A DNA stretch of 64,000 bases from Actinokineospora baliensis (GTDB lineage: Bacteria > Actinomycetota > Actinomycetes > Mycobacteriales > Pseudonocardiaceae), in NCBI RefSeq assembly GCF_016907695.1, contig NZ_JAFBCK010000001.1, positions 4,390,001 to 4,454,000 on the forward strand, given 5' to 3'. Position numbers and translations under genes: made by a program. The notes beneath the pieces were generated by a model. That model was not told the DNA's origin. It saw only the letters and a program-made list of their open reading frames with translations, and ran no database searches. Each line of letters begins with the position of its first letter. Positions within the stretch are counted from its first letter, which is position 1. Shown here one piece after another: positions 32,682 through 41,946 of this stretch.

Positions 32682-35600
32682 GTGAAGGCGCCCGCTGAGA
32701 AAGGCGAGCCCGAGCCCCACCGCTCCACCACCGCCCACCGGGCCGCCGACGAGCGCCGGGCGCAGCCGGTGGCGGCCCGGCTGCCCGCGGCGCGGATGTC
32801 GGCGACCTCGGCGCGGCGGTTGCAGCGGTCCGCGGGCAACAGGGCGACGGCCAAGGTCCTCGGTCGTCCCGCCGTGCAGCGGCTGGAGTCCGCGCCGGAG
32901 GCGGCCCCGCGCCCGTCCGCCGAGGCCGACCCCAGGTTCGCCTCGGTCGAGGCGGAGGTCCGGGGCAAGCAGAAGCAGATCGCCGCGCACCCGCCCGCCA
33001 CCGCGGAAGCGGCCGCGTCCCAGGCCGCCGCCGTGGCGCCGCCGGACGACAAACTGGCGCAGGGCAAGGCCGCCAACGCGGAGAAGATGAACGCGGCCAA
33101 GCCGGGGGAGTTCGACAAGGCGGCGTTCATCCGCGCGGTCGAGCAGGCCATCGCCGCCCAGGCGCCCAAGAACCTCGACGACGCCGACAAGTTCGGCGAG
33201 TCCGGCAAGGCCGACGCGGTCAAGGGGCAGGTCCAGGGACAGGTCGGCCAGGGCAAGGCGGCCTCGGCCGGTCCGATCGAGACGGCCACGAACGCGCCAC
33301 CCGACACCGCCGCCGCCACCGACAAGCCGGTCACCCCGCTGGCCCCGGACCGCCCGCCCGGCACCCCAGCCGCGCCGGACGCGGCGAACGCGGTGCCGCA
33401 GAAGGCACCCGCGTCCGCGACCGACTTCTCCGACGGCCCCAAGCAGGTCGACGGTGAAATGGCCGCCGCGCAGGTCACCGACGACCAGCTCGCCAAGTCC
33501 AACGAACCGGAGTTCACCGGGGCGTTGCGCGACAAGCAGGAGACCGAGCAGCACGCCGCGACCGCGCCCGGCCAGGTCCGCGGCGCCGAGGCCCAGACCC
33601 TGGCCGGTGCGAAGGCGGACGCCGCTGGCGCGGGCCGGGCGGCGATGGCCGGTCTGGCCGCCGAGCGCGGCAAGGCGGGCGGCAAGGTCACCGAGGAGAA
33701 GCAGGGCACCAAGGGCAAGGACGAGGCGCGGCGCGCGCAGGTCACCGCGACCCTGCAGAAGGTGTTCGACGCGACCAAGACCGACGTCGAGGCGATCCTG
33801 TCCGGCCTGGACAAGAAGGTCGACGACGCGTTCACGGCGGGGGAGAAGGCGGCGCGGGACGCCTTCACCGCCGAGCACAAGCAGAAGATGGACGCCTACA
33901 AGGACAAGCGGTACTCCGGGTTCACCGGGAAGCTCAAGTGGGTCAAGGACAAGTTCGCCGGGCTGCCCGAGGAGGCCAACCAGATCTTCGTGGCCGCGCG
34001 GCAGGGCTACGTCGCGAAGATGCGCGGGGTCATCTCGTCGGTCGCCGACATCATCGGCGGTGAGCTCAACCGGGCCAAGGCGCGCATCGCGACCGGTCGC
34101 GAGCAACTGCAGGCCGAGGTCCGCAAGCTGCCCGAGGACCTGCGGGCGTTGGGAAAGCAGGCGGCGGGGGACCTGGCGGGCAAGTTCGACGAGCTGACCG
34201 AGTCGGTCGACGCCAAGGGCACCGAGCTGGTCCAGACCCTGGCGACGAAGTACAACGAGGCGCTCAAGAGCGTCGACGCGGAGATCGAGGCGGAGAAGGA
34301 GAAGAACAAGGGCCTGGTCGCGAAGGCGATCGGCGCGATCAAGGGCGTCATCGACACGATCCTCAAGCTCAAGGACCTGCTGCTGGGGATACTGGCCAAG
34401 GCCGCGGCCGCCGTCATGGGCATCCTGCGCGACCCCATCGGCTTCCTCGGCAACCTGGTCTCCGCCGTCGGCGCTGGCCTGCGCGCGTTCATCGGCAACA
34501 TCGGCGAACACCTCAAAAAGGGCCTCGTCGGCTGGCTCATGGGGGCGATGGCCGGGGCGGGCCTGCAGTTGCCAGCCAAGTTCGACCTGCGCGGCATCAT
34601 CATGATGATCGGCTCCCTGCTCGGCCTGACCTGGGCCGCCATCCGCGGCCGCATCGTGGCCAGGGGTGTTCCGGAACCGGCGATGGCCGCCGCCGAGGGC
34701 GCCGTCCCGATCGCCCAGAAGATCAAGTCAGAGGGCGTCGGCGGGATCTGGGAGACCATCAAGGAGAAGGCGGGCGACCTCAAGGCCACCCTGTTCGGCA
34801 AACTCGCCGAATACCTGATCCCCACGGTGCTCGTCGCGGGCATCACCATGATCGTCTCCATGCTCAACCCCGCCTCGGCCTTCGTCCGAGCGGTCAAGAT
34901 GATCATCGACCTGGTCACCTTCATCGTCACCCAGGGCGCCCAGATCATCCAGTTCATCAACGCCGTCCTGGACGCGATCGTCGCCATAGCCGGCGGCAGC
35001 GGCGGCGGTGTCCCAGCCCTCATCGAGAACGCCCTGGCCCTGTCCATCCCCGTCCTCATCGGCGCCCTGGCCGCCATAGCAGGCGTAACCGGCATCGCCG
35101 ACAAGGTCAAGAAAATCATCCAATCCCTCGCCAAACCCATCATGAAAGCCGTCGACTGGGTCGTCGACAAGATCGCCGGAATCGCCAAGAAGCTCTGGGC
35201 CAAGCTCAAGGGCAAGTTCGGGAACACTCGTGACCGGCTGCGTGGCGGCGACGACAGCCCCGAGGGCAAGCGCAGACGGCTGGACGCGGCGCGCAAGACC
35301 GTCGAGCGCGCGCTGGAGAAGGGGGTGCGGGGAATCCGTCTCAAGGCCGTCCTGGCTGGGATCAAGGTTCGGTACGGACTACGCGACCTGCGCGTCGAGG
35401 ACCAAGGCGGGAAGGCGAAGATCGTCGGTGAGGTCAACCCCACCTTCGAGTTGTTCGCCGACAAGATCCCGTTGATTGATCGAACTGTCGAGGGCGACGA
35501 TTCCGAGGCTCTCATGAGCACGTTCCGGTCGATGAGCCTGCGTTCGGTCCTACGCATCTTCAAGGGGCAGAACCTTGGTATTAAGAAAGACGATCAGGGG

Positions 35601-36107
35601 CGTGCGAGAGGTGAACCGGGATTCTCCGAGAACTATTTATATGCAGTTCACTATGTGGAGCGCAAGCAGAAGGATCAGCGCGACATATCCAAGTATCACT
35701 ATGCGGTGATGATTGAGATCGAGTTCGCTGCTGGCGGACTGGCCGAGTTGATGCACGGTTCGCATGGCGCGATGGACCACGGCACGGCCAACAAACTGGA
35801 GAACGACGGTGAGGGTGTTATAGTCGATCGGGGCAAGCCGGGTCGCTTCTTCGTGTTCCATGAGAAACGCCCAGAACTGCCCAAAGAGATCCTCATCTAC
35901 GACGGAGGGCGAAACAAGTTGGTCTTCAAGTTGGAGCGCTCGCACCAGCCGGGTGTTTCGGCTGTCGCGAACTATCTGGTCATCTCCAAGGAGTCGGACG
36001 ACGAGCAGGACGTGGCAACCAAGGTCAACGCGTATATCCGTCGAGTCTCGGTCATCGGTGGGGTAAAGGGTCAAGTTACTGCTGATGTAGTGCGGCGCGG
36101 AATCTAG
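32682..36107 (+). CDS. Modular eCIS effector with polymorphic C-terminal toxin-like domain
   Basis: This 1141-residue protein starts at GTG 32682. Residues 1-about 330 are Ala/Glu/Pro-rich and probably disordered, with a SAGNRAT segment and an AVQR motif. About 330-560 is charged helix and coiled coil. About 560-850 is a hydrophobic helical region (GLVGWLMGAMAGAGLQLPAK, FDLRGIIMMIGSLLGLTW, MLNPASAFVRAVKMIIDLV) of the type found in long eCIS cargo proteins. The last 290 or so residues are a distinct alpha/beta domain without a family I recognise (NYLYAVHYVER, YHYAVMIEIEFAAGGLAELM). Base composition falls sharply there: 48% GC at 35641-35700 against 80% at 33361-33420. It includes a TTA codon at 35637. 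This is typical of a swapped-in toxin tip; the activity is unknown. Confidence 0.82.
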   Translation: MKAPAEKGEPEPHRSTTAHRAADERRAQPVAARLPAARMSATSARRLQRSAGNRATAKVLGRPAVQRLESAPEAAPRPSAEADPRFASVEAEVRGKQKQIAAHPPATAEAAASQAAAVAPPDDKLAQGKAANAEKMNAAKPGEFDKAAFIRAVEQAIAAQAPKNLDDADKFGESGKADAVKGQVQGQVGQGKAASAGPIETATNAPPDTAAATDKPVTPLAPDRPPGTPAAPDAANAVPQKAPASATDFSDGPKQVDGEMAAAQVTDDQLAKSNEPEFTGALRDKQETEQHAATAPGQVRGAEAQTLAGAKADAAGAGRAAMAGLAAERGKAGGKVTEEKQGTKGKDEARRAQVTATLQKVFDATKTDVEAILSGLDKKVDDAFTAGEKAARDAFTAEHKQKMDAYKDKRYSGFTGKLKWVKDKFAGLPEEANQIFVAARQGYVAKMRGVISSVADIIGGELNRAKARIATGREQLQAEVRKLPEDLRALGKQAAGDLAGKFDELTESVDAKGTELVQTLATKYNEALKSVDAEIEAEKEKNKGLVAKAIGAIKGVIDTILKLKDLLLGILAKAAAAVMGILRDPIGFLGNLVSAVGAGLRAFIGNIGEHLKKGLVGWLMGAMAGAGLQLPAKFDLRGIIMMIGSLLGLTWAAIRGRIVARGVPEPAMAAAEGAVPIAQKIKSEGVGGIWETIKEKAGDLKATLFGKLAEYLIPTVLVAGITMIVSMLNPASAFVRAVKMIIDLVTFIVTQGAQIIQFINAVLDAIVAIAGGSGGGVPALIENALALSIPVLIGALAAIAGVTGIADKVKKIIQSLAKPIMKAVDWVVDKIAGIAKKLWAKLKGKFGNTRDRLRGGDDSPEGKRRRLDAARKTVERALEKGVRGIRLKAVLAGIKVRYGLRDLRVEDQGGKAKIVGEVNPTFELFADKIPLIDRTVEGDDSEALMSTFRSMSLRSVLRIFKGQNLGIKKDDQGRARGEPGFSENYLYAVHYVERKQKDQRDISKYHYAVMIEIEFAAGGLAELMHGSHGAMDHGTANKLENDGEGVIVDRGKPGRFFVFHEKRPELPKEILIYDGGRNKLVFKLERSHQPGVSAVANYLVISKESDDEQDVATKVNAYIRRVSVIGGVKGQVTADVVRRGI

Positions 36108-36115
36108 GGGCGGCG

Positions 36116-36745
36116 GTGGTTGACGAATGCGTTAAGACGATAAACGCGGTCTTGGCTGCCCGCAAGTCTCTTCGGAACCCGTCGGGGAGTAGCGCGGAGG
36201 TTGTCGTTCGAGCGTTGATGGCTCTGCCGGTGGAGTGTCAATCTGAACTCACATCAGCCGCGCGCCGACTGGTCGAAGGCCTGCCGGCCACCGAAGAGGG
36301 CGCGTTGAACGCCGTGCTCGAAGCGTTGACAGGTTTGCGGGATTTCGATGCCGTGGAGGTCATCCGCGCGGCACTGCTCAGCCGTGACACGACGCAGAAA
36401 GAGGCGTACGTCTCGATGTTGGAAGACTTTGGTATCGACGATGGCGCCGAAGAGTTGCGTAAGGTCCTGCGGGCGGGAAAGGAAGATTCGAACCGGCCTG
36501 ATCTCGCGGTCACGATCCGCGCCTTGCACGCCCTCCGCTGCGAAGGTGCGGTGGAGCAGGTCGCCGAGTACGTGGCGCACGTCAACCGCTCGGTGCGGGC
36601 AATCGCGGCGGAGTTCCTTTACGAGTTCGCAGACGGAGCCGTCGCGGGCCCGGTCTGTGCTGAGCAACTCGCCCGGGAACCCGATCCGCGCGTGGCGGAA
36701 ACTCTCGCCGATGCCCTCGCCCGGTGGGGGTGGACCTTCGACTGA
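36116..36745 (+). CDS. HEAT-like candidate immunity protein
   Basis: This 209-residue protein starts at GTG 36116, 8 bases after the toxin-like gene and behind AGGGG. Repeated helical pairs are visible (DFDAVEVIRAALLSR, DDGAEELRKVLRAG, VTIRALHALRCEGAVEQVAEYV, VAETLADALARWGW), consistent with HEAT/ARM-like repeats, with no signal peptide or membrane helix. Its composition matches the AT-richer toxin tip rather than the surrounding genome. A small cytoplasmic helical-repeat protein directly after a polymorphic toxin domain is the usual layout of a cognate immunity protein, which is the inferred role. An alternative is a chaperone for the effector. Confidence 0.65.
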   Translation: MVDECVKTINAVLAARKSLRNPSGSSAEVVVRALMALPVECQSELTSAARRLVEGLPATEEGALNAVLEALTGLRDFDAVEVIRAALLSRDTTQKEAYVSMLEDFGIDDGAEELRKVLRAGKEDSNRPDLAVTIRALHALRCEGAVEQVAEYVAHVNRSVRAIAAEFLYEFADGAVAGPVCAEQLAREPDPRVAETLADALARWGWTFD

Positions 36746-36923
36746 CTGTCGGAGCCCACACCTCGCTTGCGTCATCGGCCACGCGTCTTTGACGAACTCG
36801 GGTGGAGTCCCGCGGCTGTGTCCGCCACATAGCGCCACTGTGCACGCCGCTCGGCGAGCCATTTGCGCTCTCTGCGATGAGGGTGTGATGGATCGTTTGG
36901 TTGATCAGCCGCCAGGTTCTTGA

Positions 36924-36983
36924 CGCCGCGCCATGACTGCGGCGCGGCGGTGCCCCGGTGAGCTCTCGCTCACCGGGGCACCG
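36924..36983. terminator. Two tandem strong hairpins, likely bidirectional terminator
   Basis: A first hairpin has 9-bp arms at 36924-36932 and 36941-36949 with an 8-base loop. A second has perfect 16-bp arms at 36948-36963 and 36968-36983 around a TCTC loop. They overlap by two bases and lie 37 bp beyond the subtilisin stop on the minus strand and 178 bp after the immunity-like gene. The second is one of the strongest hairpins in the window. The rest of 36746-37019 holds no visible gene. Confidence 0.85.
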
Positions 36984-37019
36984 TTGTCCCTAGCGGTTAT
37001 CCCTGTCGGCGGGTGGGCC

Positions 37020-38870
37020 TCAGAGGGTCAGCGTCCAGGAGTTGATGTAGCCGGTGTCGTTGACGTACTGGTCGGCGACGCGCAGGTTCCAGGTGCCATT
37101 CTTGTTCTCCGAGGAGAGGTTGACGGTGTAGCTGCGGTTGATGTTGTCCGCCGAGCCACCAGCGCGGTTGTGCAGGACGTAGGTGCTGCCGTCGGGGGCG
37201 ACGAGGGTGACGACGAGGTCGCCGATGTAGGTGTGGACGATGTTGACCGCGACGGTGGCGGTGGCCGAGGCTCGGCCGGTGCAGTTGGCGACGGTCACCG
37301 GGCTGGAGACGGTGGCGTTGTCGCGGATGGTGTAGTCGGCGGAGTTGGTGACCGGGCCGCAGCTGCCGCCGGTGGTGCCGACGGTGATGGTGAACGAGGC
37401 CGAGCCGGTCTTGCCCGCGGAGTCGCGGGCCGACACGGTGACGTTCGCGGTGGCCGCGGCGGTCGGGGTGCCGGAGATGGTGCCGGTCGAGGAGCTGATC
37501 GACAGGCCTGCGGGCAGGCCGGTGGCCGACCAGGTGTAGGGCGAGGTGCCGCCGGAGGCCGAGTTGTTCAGGCTGAACGGCTGGCCGACGGTGGCGTTCT
37601 GGTTGCCCGGGTTGGCCACGGAGACGTCACCGGGGGTGGTGCCGCCGTTGAGGAAGCTGATGCTGAGCAGGCGGTTGGGCGAGCCGGTGCCGATGCTGGT
37701 CAGCTTGTTGGTGCTGGAGTTGTTCACCAGGGCGGTCTGCACCTGCGCCGAGGTGGCGGAGGGGTTCTTGCCCAGGTAGACCGCCGCGACACCGGCGGTG
37801 TGCGGGGAGGCCATGGAGGTGCCGGACATCGTCGCGGTGCCGGTGTTGCTGGAGTACGACGCCGAGATGATGCTGGTGCCGGGCGCGAAGATGTCCAGGC
37901 AGGAACCGTAGTTGCTGGTGGAGTTGCGCACGTCGCTGGAGTTGGAGTTGCCGACGTTGATCGCCTCGGGCACCCGCTGCGGGCTGTAGTAGCAGGCGTC
38001 GTCGCTGGAGTTGCCCGCCGCCTGGACCCACTGGACGCCGCTGGCCACGAGGGCCTTCACCGCGTTGTCGAGCGAGTTGTCGGAGCAGCGCTGCTGGCAG
38101 CCGATGCTGTAGTTGACGACCGCGGGCTTCACGGCGTTGTTCCGGATCCAGTTGATGCCCGCGATGATGTCGTCGTTGGCGCCGGAGCCCTGGCAGTTGA
38201 GCACCCGGACCGCGGAGATCGTCGCCTTCTTGGCCACGCCGTAGGTGGTGCCCGCCGCGGTGCCCGCGACGTGCGTGCCGTGGCCGTGGCAGTCAGAGGG
38301 GTTGGAGTCGTTGTCGACGAAGTCGTAGCCCGCGGCCATGCGGCCGGAGAACTCCTGGTGGTTGGCGTTGATGCCGGAGTCCATGATGTACACCCGCACG
38401 CCCTGGCCGGGGTTGCTGGGGTAGGTGAAGGACCGGTCCAGCGGCAGGCTCGCCTGGTCGATGCGGTCGTCGCCCCAGTTCGGCGGGTTGGTCTGGGTGT
38501 CGGTCAGCTTCATCGTGGTGACCTGCTGCACGTAGGCGACAGCCGGGTCCTTGGCGACCTTCGCGGCCTCGGCGGCGCTCATCTTGGCCGAGTAGCCGTT
38601 GAGGCCCGCGTCGTAGGTGTGCCGGATCTGGCCGCCGTAGCGCTGCGTCAGCGAGGTGGCCGAGGCGCTCACCGAGGCGATGCCCTGGCCCTGGGACTTG
38701 AAGGCCACGATGTAGCGGTCGGCGACGGCGTCGGCGGAGCCCGCGTTGACGATGGCCACGGCGGAGTCCTGCGCGGCGAGGATGGGCGGTGCGACCACGG
38801 CGGCGGCACCGGCGACGGCGGCGACGGAGACGGCGACCACCGCGGATCTGCGCGATAGGCGAATCTTCAT
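37020..38870 (-). CDS. Secreted subtilisin-family (S8) protease with P-domain
   Basis: This 616-residue preproenzyme has a signal peptide at about residues 1-33 and an I9-type propeptide (about 50-120, [14 protein letters not shown] to [10 protein letters not shown]). The catalytic triad is Asp164 (YIMDSGI), His197 (HGHGTHVAG) and Ser352 (GTSMASPH). Paired cysteines near 194, 226, 258, 262 and 293 suggest extracellular disulphides. After the catalytic domain come an Ig-like putative domain (about 420-510, [20 protein letters not shown]) and a C-terminal proprotein-convertase P-domain (about 525-616, [19 protein letters not shown]). It is a secreted broad-specificity endopeptidase, transcribed alone toward the tandem terminator. 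Confidence 0.95.
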   Translation of the reverse strand: MKIRLSRRSAVVAVSVAAVAGAAAVVAPPILAAQDSAVAIVNAGSADAVADRYIVAFKSQGQGIASVSASATSLTQRYGGQIRHTYDAGLNGYSAKMSAAEAAKVAKDPAVAYVQQVTTMKLTDTQTNPPNWGDDRIDQASLPLDRSFTYPSNPGQGVRVYIMDSGINANHQEFSGRMAAGYDFVDNDSNPSDCHGHGTHVAGTAAGTTYGVAKKATISAVRVLNCQGSGANDDIIAGINWIRNNAVKPAVVNYSIGCQQRCSDNSLDNAVKALVASGVQWVQAAGNSSDDACYYSPQRVPEAINVGNSNSSDVRNSTSNYGSCLDIFAPGTSIISASYSSNTGTATMSGTSMASPHTAGVAAVYLGKNPSATSAQVQTALVNNSSTNKLTSIGTGSPNRLLSISFLNGGTTPGDVSVANPGNQNATVGQPFSLNNSASGGTSPYTWSATGLPAGLSISSSTGTISGTPTAAATANVTVSARDSAGKTGSASFTITVGTTGGSCGPVTNSADYTIRDNATVSSPVTVANCTGRASATATVAVNIVHTYIGDLVVTLVAPDGSTYVLHNRAGGSADNINRSYTVNLSSENKNGTWNLRVADQYVNDTGYINSWTLTL

Positions 38871-39216
38871 GTTCTTGTCGGTTCCTTCTTCAGCAGGGTC
38901 GGAGCCGAACGGTCCACATTGCCCTCACGGCGGACCGAACTCTGGGAACAGTGCAATTCCCCCAATTGGGATTCAAGCCGCACTCTTTCCCTGTGAACGT
39001 TCCGCTGTGAAGCAGCAGGTCGTGGCCGTGGACGCGCCTTCACAGCGGAACGTTCACAGATCATCACGACCTGAGAAAGGGACAAATCAATTCACTGTAT
39101 TGCCTGGTCGGGGCCGGACTCCATCGAAGTGCGGACCCCGGCTCGTTCACAAGGGGGACGCGCCGCGCTCACCACGCGGTTACGTTCGGCTCCGCTGGGT
39201 GACGAGGGGGAGTCGC
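38871..39216. other. Divergent intergenic region of the protease gene
   Basis: The 346 bp between the protease and the DUF418-like gene contain no supportable coding sequence. They hold a 10-bp palindrome CCCAATTGGG at 38961-38970 and the large inverted-repeat element at 38991-39073. The region is visibly more AT-rich than the flanking genes, as expected for promoters. Confidence 0.6.
38991..39073. repeat. 22-bp perfect inverted repeat with interlocking second repeat
   Basis: Arms at 38991-39012 (starting CTGTGAACGTTCC) and 39038-39059 are perfect complements over 22 bp, with a 25-base spacer. Inside the spacer, CAGGTCGTG at 39016-39024 is complementary to CACGACCTG at 39065-39073 outside the first stem, so RNA could form an H-type pseudoknot. 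Each long arm also contains the 8-bp palindrome GAACGTTC. It lies 121 bp upstream of the protease start. It may be a paired operator, a structured leader or a small RNA. Confidence 0.85.
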
Positions 39217-40332
39217 ATGGAGCGGATCAAGAGTCTCGACGTGCTGCGCGGGGTGGCCATCCTGGGCACGTTCGGCACCAATGTGTGGATCTTCAGCAGC
39301 CCGGACGGGCTCGCCGCGGTGCTCGGCGGTGGTGGTCCGCTGGAGTCGGGGTTGCGCGCGCTGAGCAACGGCAAGTTCTTGGCGCTGCTGTCGATCCTGT
39401 TCGGCGTCGGGCTGGCCATCCAGCACGCGTCCGCTGTTCGACGCGGCGCTCGTTGGCCTGGTTGGTACCTGTGGCGTTCGGCTCTGCTGTTGCTGGAGGG
39501 CGCGCTGCACTACGTGCTGGTCTTCGAGTTCGACGTGCTCATGTTCTACGCGGTGATCGCGGTGGTGTGCGCGTTCGTGGTTGGCCGCGGCACCAAGGTG
39601 ATCCGCGGCTGGATGATCGGCGCGGGCGTGGTGCTCGTGGCCGAGGTCGGCCTGCTCACCGTGGCGCTGTACGGGTCCGGCCTCGGTGGCGGCGGCGCGA
39701 CCGATACTTCGAGTTGGCTCGACCAAGTGGCGTTCCGACTCGACCACGTGCTCGCGCTGCGGTCCGAAGGCGTACTCGTGCTCCCTCTTGGTGTCCTGCT
39801 GTTCCTTGCAGGCGCTCAACTCCTGAGGGCGGGCGCGCTGGAGCAGTCCATGCGCGGCGACGTCCTCCGGCGCAAGCTCATCACCTGGGGACTCGGCGTC
39901 GGCGTCCCGCTCAACGCGCTCACCGCGTTCGGCGGCACCGACTGGGCTCTGGTCGACCGCTACCTGTGCGCGCCCGTGGTCGCCTTCGGCCTGCTCGGCG
40001 CGATCACCGCACTGGTGCACAGGATGGGGGAGCGGGCAGGCCCACTGCGGCAAGGCGTGACCGCGGTGGGCCGGTGCGCCCTCTCCTGCTACATCGCGCA
40101 GAACGTGCTCGCGTCGATCCTGTGCTACCGCTGGGGACTGGGCATCACCGGAGGTCCCTTGTGGACTGTGTGCTGCTTCGTCCTGGTGTCCGCGGCCGTG
40201 CTGCTCGGCGCGTGGCTGTGGCTGCGGAGGTTCCCGCGCGGTCCGGTCGAGACGGTGTGGGACCTTGCCTACCGGGCGCCGCAGCGCCTCAGCTCACGCA
40301 GAACTCGTTGCCTTCCGGGTCGGTCAGCGTGA
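39217..40332 (+). CDS. DUF418-like polytopic membrane protein
   Basis: This 371-residue protein starts at ATG 39217 behind GAGGGGGAG. The opening RIKSLDVLRGVAILGTFGTNVW and the later GVTAVGRCALSCYIAQNVLASILCYRWGLG are the signatures of the DUF418/YeiB group. About nine to ten hydrophobic segments are present. The family is related to acyltransferase-3 membrane proteins and is suspected of modifying or transporting surface molecules; no substrate can be assigned. The last 15 codons overlap the convergent VOC gene by 44 bp. Confidence 0.85.
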   Translation: MERIKSLDVLRGVAILGTFGTNVWIFSSPDGLAAVLGGGGPLESGLRALSNGKFLALLSILFGVGLAIQHASAVRRGARWPGWYLWRSALLLLEGALHYVLVFEFDVLMFYAVIAVVCAFVVGRGTKVIRGWMIGAGVVLVAEVGLLTVALYGSGLGGGGATDTSSWLDQVAFRLDHVLALRSEGVLVLPLGVLLFLAGAQLLRAGALEQSMRGDVLRRKLITWGLGVGVPLNALTAFGGTDWALVDRYLCAPVVAFGLLGAITALVHRMGERAGPLRQGVTAVGRCALSCYIAQNVLASILCYRWGLGITGGPLWTVCCFVLVSAAVLLGAWLWLRRFPRGPVETVWDLAYRAPQRLSSRRTRCLPGRSA

Positions 40333-40729
40333 TCCACGAGTGCGGGCCCTGCTTGCCCTCGTGCAGCCGCGTCGCGCCCCTGGCCACCAGCGCCTCGACG
40401 GCGGCGGCCACGTTCTCCTGCCCGACCCACACGTCCAGGTGCACCCGGTTCTTGACCGTCTTGGCCTCGGGCACCCACTGGAACAGCACCCGCCGCCGGG
40501 TCCCGGTCCTCGGGTCGTCCGGGTGCTGCACGGCCGCACCGGTCCGCCACACCAGGACACCGTTGTGCCGGGTGGTCTCGTCCTCGGTGGCGTAGCCCTG
40601 CGCGATCATGCTCCGGATGAACTCCTCGTCCGAGGGCTCGACGATCCACCCGAGGGTCTCGGCCCACCAGTCGGCGAGCTCGTGCGGGGTGTTGCTGTCG
40701 ACGACGACCTGGAACGCGTGTGGACTCAT
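40289..40729 (-). CDS. VOC/glyoxalase-like protein
   Basis: This 146-residue protein has two beta-alpha-beta-beta-beta modules typical of the vicinal oxygen chelate fold: FQVVVDSNTPHELADWWAETLGW at the start and KNRVHLDVWV...DPEGNEFCVS in the second half. The closing DPEGNEFCV is the glyoxalase-6-like subgroup signature. Candidate metal ligands are few, so it may bind or sequester a ligand rather than catalyse. It is convergent with the DUF418-like gene and lies downstream of an AraC-type regulator. Confidence 0.85.
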   Translation of the reverse strand: MSPHAFQVVVDSNTPHELADWWAETLGWIVEPSDEEFIRSMIAQGYATEDETTRHNGVLVWRTGAAVQHPDDPRTGTRRRVLFQWVPEAKTVKNRVHLDVWVGQENVAAAVEALVARGATRLHEGKQGPHSWITLTDPEGNEFCVS

Positions 40730-40785
40730 GCCGCCACCCTAGGGGCACTTCCGGACAACTCCAGTCCTCAGAGGTCCAGAACGGC

Positions 40786-41742
40786 CTAGGATTGCAGGGT
40801 CTGGCTGGGCAGCACCCCGAACGCCTCCCGGTAGTACCCGGTGAACCGGCCCGCGTTGAAGAACCCCCACCGCGCCGCGACCGCCGTGACCGTGGTCTGC
40901 CCTGGGGACGCGGTCATGAGCTCCTGGTGGGCTTGGTCGAGGCGCACCTGCCGCAGGTAGGCCAGCGGCGTGGTGTCCAAGTGCCTGCGGAAGGCCAACT
41001 GCACCGCCCGGATCGTCACCCGCGACGCGCCCGCGACGTCCGCGAGGCTGATGTCGCTCGCCGCGTTCTCCTCCAGGTACGCGATCGCCCGGCGCAGCGT
41101 CGGCGGGTACGCGTCGTGCCGGTCCACCCCGGTCGGCTCCACCACCAGGGTGCTCGGGAAGGTGCTCAACGCCGTCGCCGCGAGCAGCCGCGCCGAGGCC
41201 GACAGCACCAGCGCGGACACGGCGTCCTCGGCCAGCACGTCCTCGACCAGGTACTCCACCGTCCGCCGCCACCGCAGGGACGCCACGGCGCTCACCGGCC
41301 GGAACCCGGTGAACCGCGGGGTCCCGGTCGCGACCTCGCCGAACAGCGCCGGGTCGATGGTGACCGTGCGCAACCGCGCCCGCCACACCCTGGCCTCGTA
41401 CCGCTCGCCCGGCCGCGCCCGCACCAGCACGTCCCCGGGGGTCAGCTCGGCGTGGTCGTCGGCGAGGGTGCGCTCCGCGAGGCCCGCGTGCAGTTCCACG
41501 ATCGCCGTGCCCGGTGACTCGGCGCTGAACGCCAGGTCCAGCGGCAGGTGCAGGTCGTCGACGACGAACCGGCCGCCCCCGGCGTGCCGGTGCCGCAGCG
41601 GACCGCCGGAGAGCTCGCTGACCCGCAGGTCGTGGTCGAAGCGCTGGAGGAGGTACTGGTGCGCCGCGTCCGCGTTGTCGGTCTCGAAGTGGGTCCTGGC
41701 CAGCGGGATCATGGGCTGACCGGGCTGGTCGCTCTGCGTCAT
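40786..41742 (-). CDS. AraC-family transcriptional regulator
   Basis: This is 318 residues from ATG 41742, chosen for GGAGG upstream. The N-terminal 200 or so residues are a cupin-like ligand/dimerisation part with AraC-binding-like features. Two helix-turn-helix motifs occupy about 215-318 (SDISLADVAGASRVTIRAVQLAFRRHL, then TTVTAVAARWGFFNAGRFTGYYREAFGVLPSQTL). Targets are unknown. It is divergent from the helical-repeat protein at 41947, and a long inverted repeat lies between them. Confidence 0.92.
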   Translation of the reverse strand: MTQSDQPGQPMIPLARTHFETDNADAAHQYLLQRFDHDLRVSELSGGPLRHRHAGGGRFVVDDLHLPLDLAFSAESPGTAIVELHAGLAERTLADDHAELTPGDVLVRARPGERYEARVWRARLRTVTIDPALFGEVATGTPRFTGFRPVSAVASLRWRRTVEYLVEDVLAEDAVSALVLSASARLLAATALSTFPSTLVVEPTGVDRHDAYPPTLRRAIAYLEENAASDISLADVAGASRVTIRAVQLAFRRHLDTTPLAYLRQVRLDQAHQELMTASPGQTTVTAVAARWGFFNAGRFTGYYREAFGVLPSQTLQS

Positions 41743-41803
41743 CGGTCGCCTCCGCACGGGTGTCGTCCCCTCCGGCTACCCCGATTCGGCCCGGTTATCC
41801 CCG

Positions 41804-41887
41804 ATCCGAGCGATCGCGACCCGGCCGGGCTGGGAATGAGCTGTGGAACCCATGAGTTCGCTGTGCGGGTCGCCCGTTCGCTCGGAT
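41804..41887. promoter_or_regulatory. Long imperfect inverted repeat between AraC and helical-repeat genes
   Basis: The 18-base segment at 41804-41821 (ATCCGAGCGATCGCGACC) is complementary to 41868-41887 apart from a two-base bulge and a mismatch. The outer 10 bp pair perfectly. The element lies in the divergent 204-bp region, ending 59 bp before the ATG at 41947. It may be a regulator site or structured leader. Confidence 0.5.
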
Positions 41888-41946
41888 GGGGGAGTCCGGC
41901 GGCCGACGATCGGGGGGCAAGCGAACCCCACCGCGAGGCAGGAACC

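Noticed and set aside
32097..34511. An 804-codon minus-strand open frame opposite the DUF4157 and toxin-like genes
   Set aside because: Low-complexity Leu/Arg/Gly sequence without any domain, fully explained by antisense of the effector trunk.
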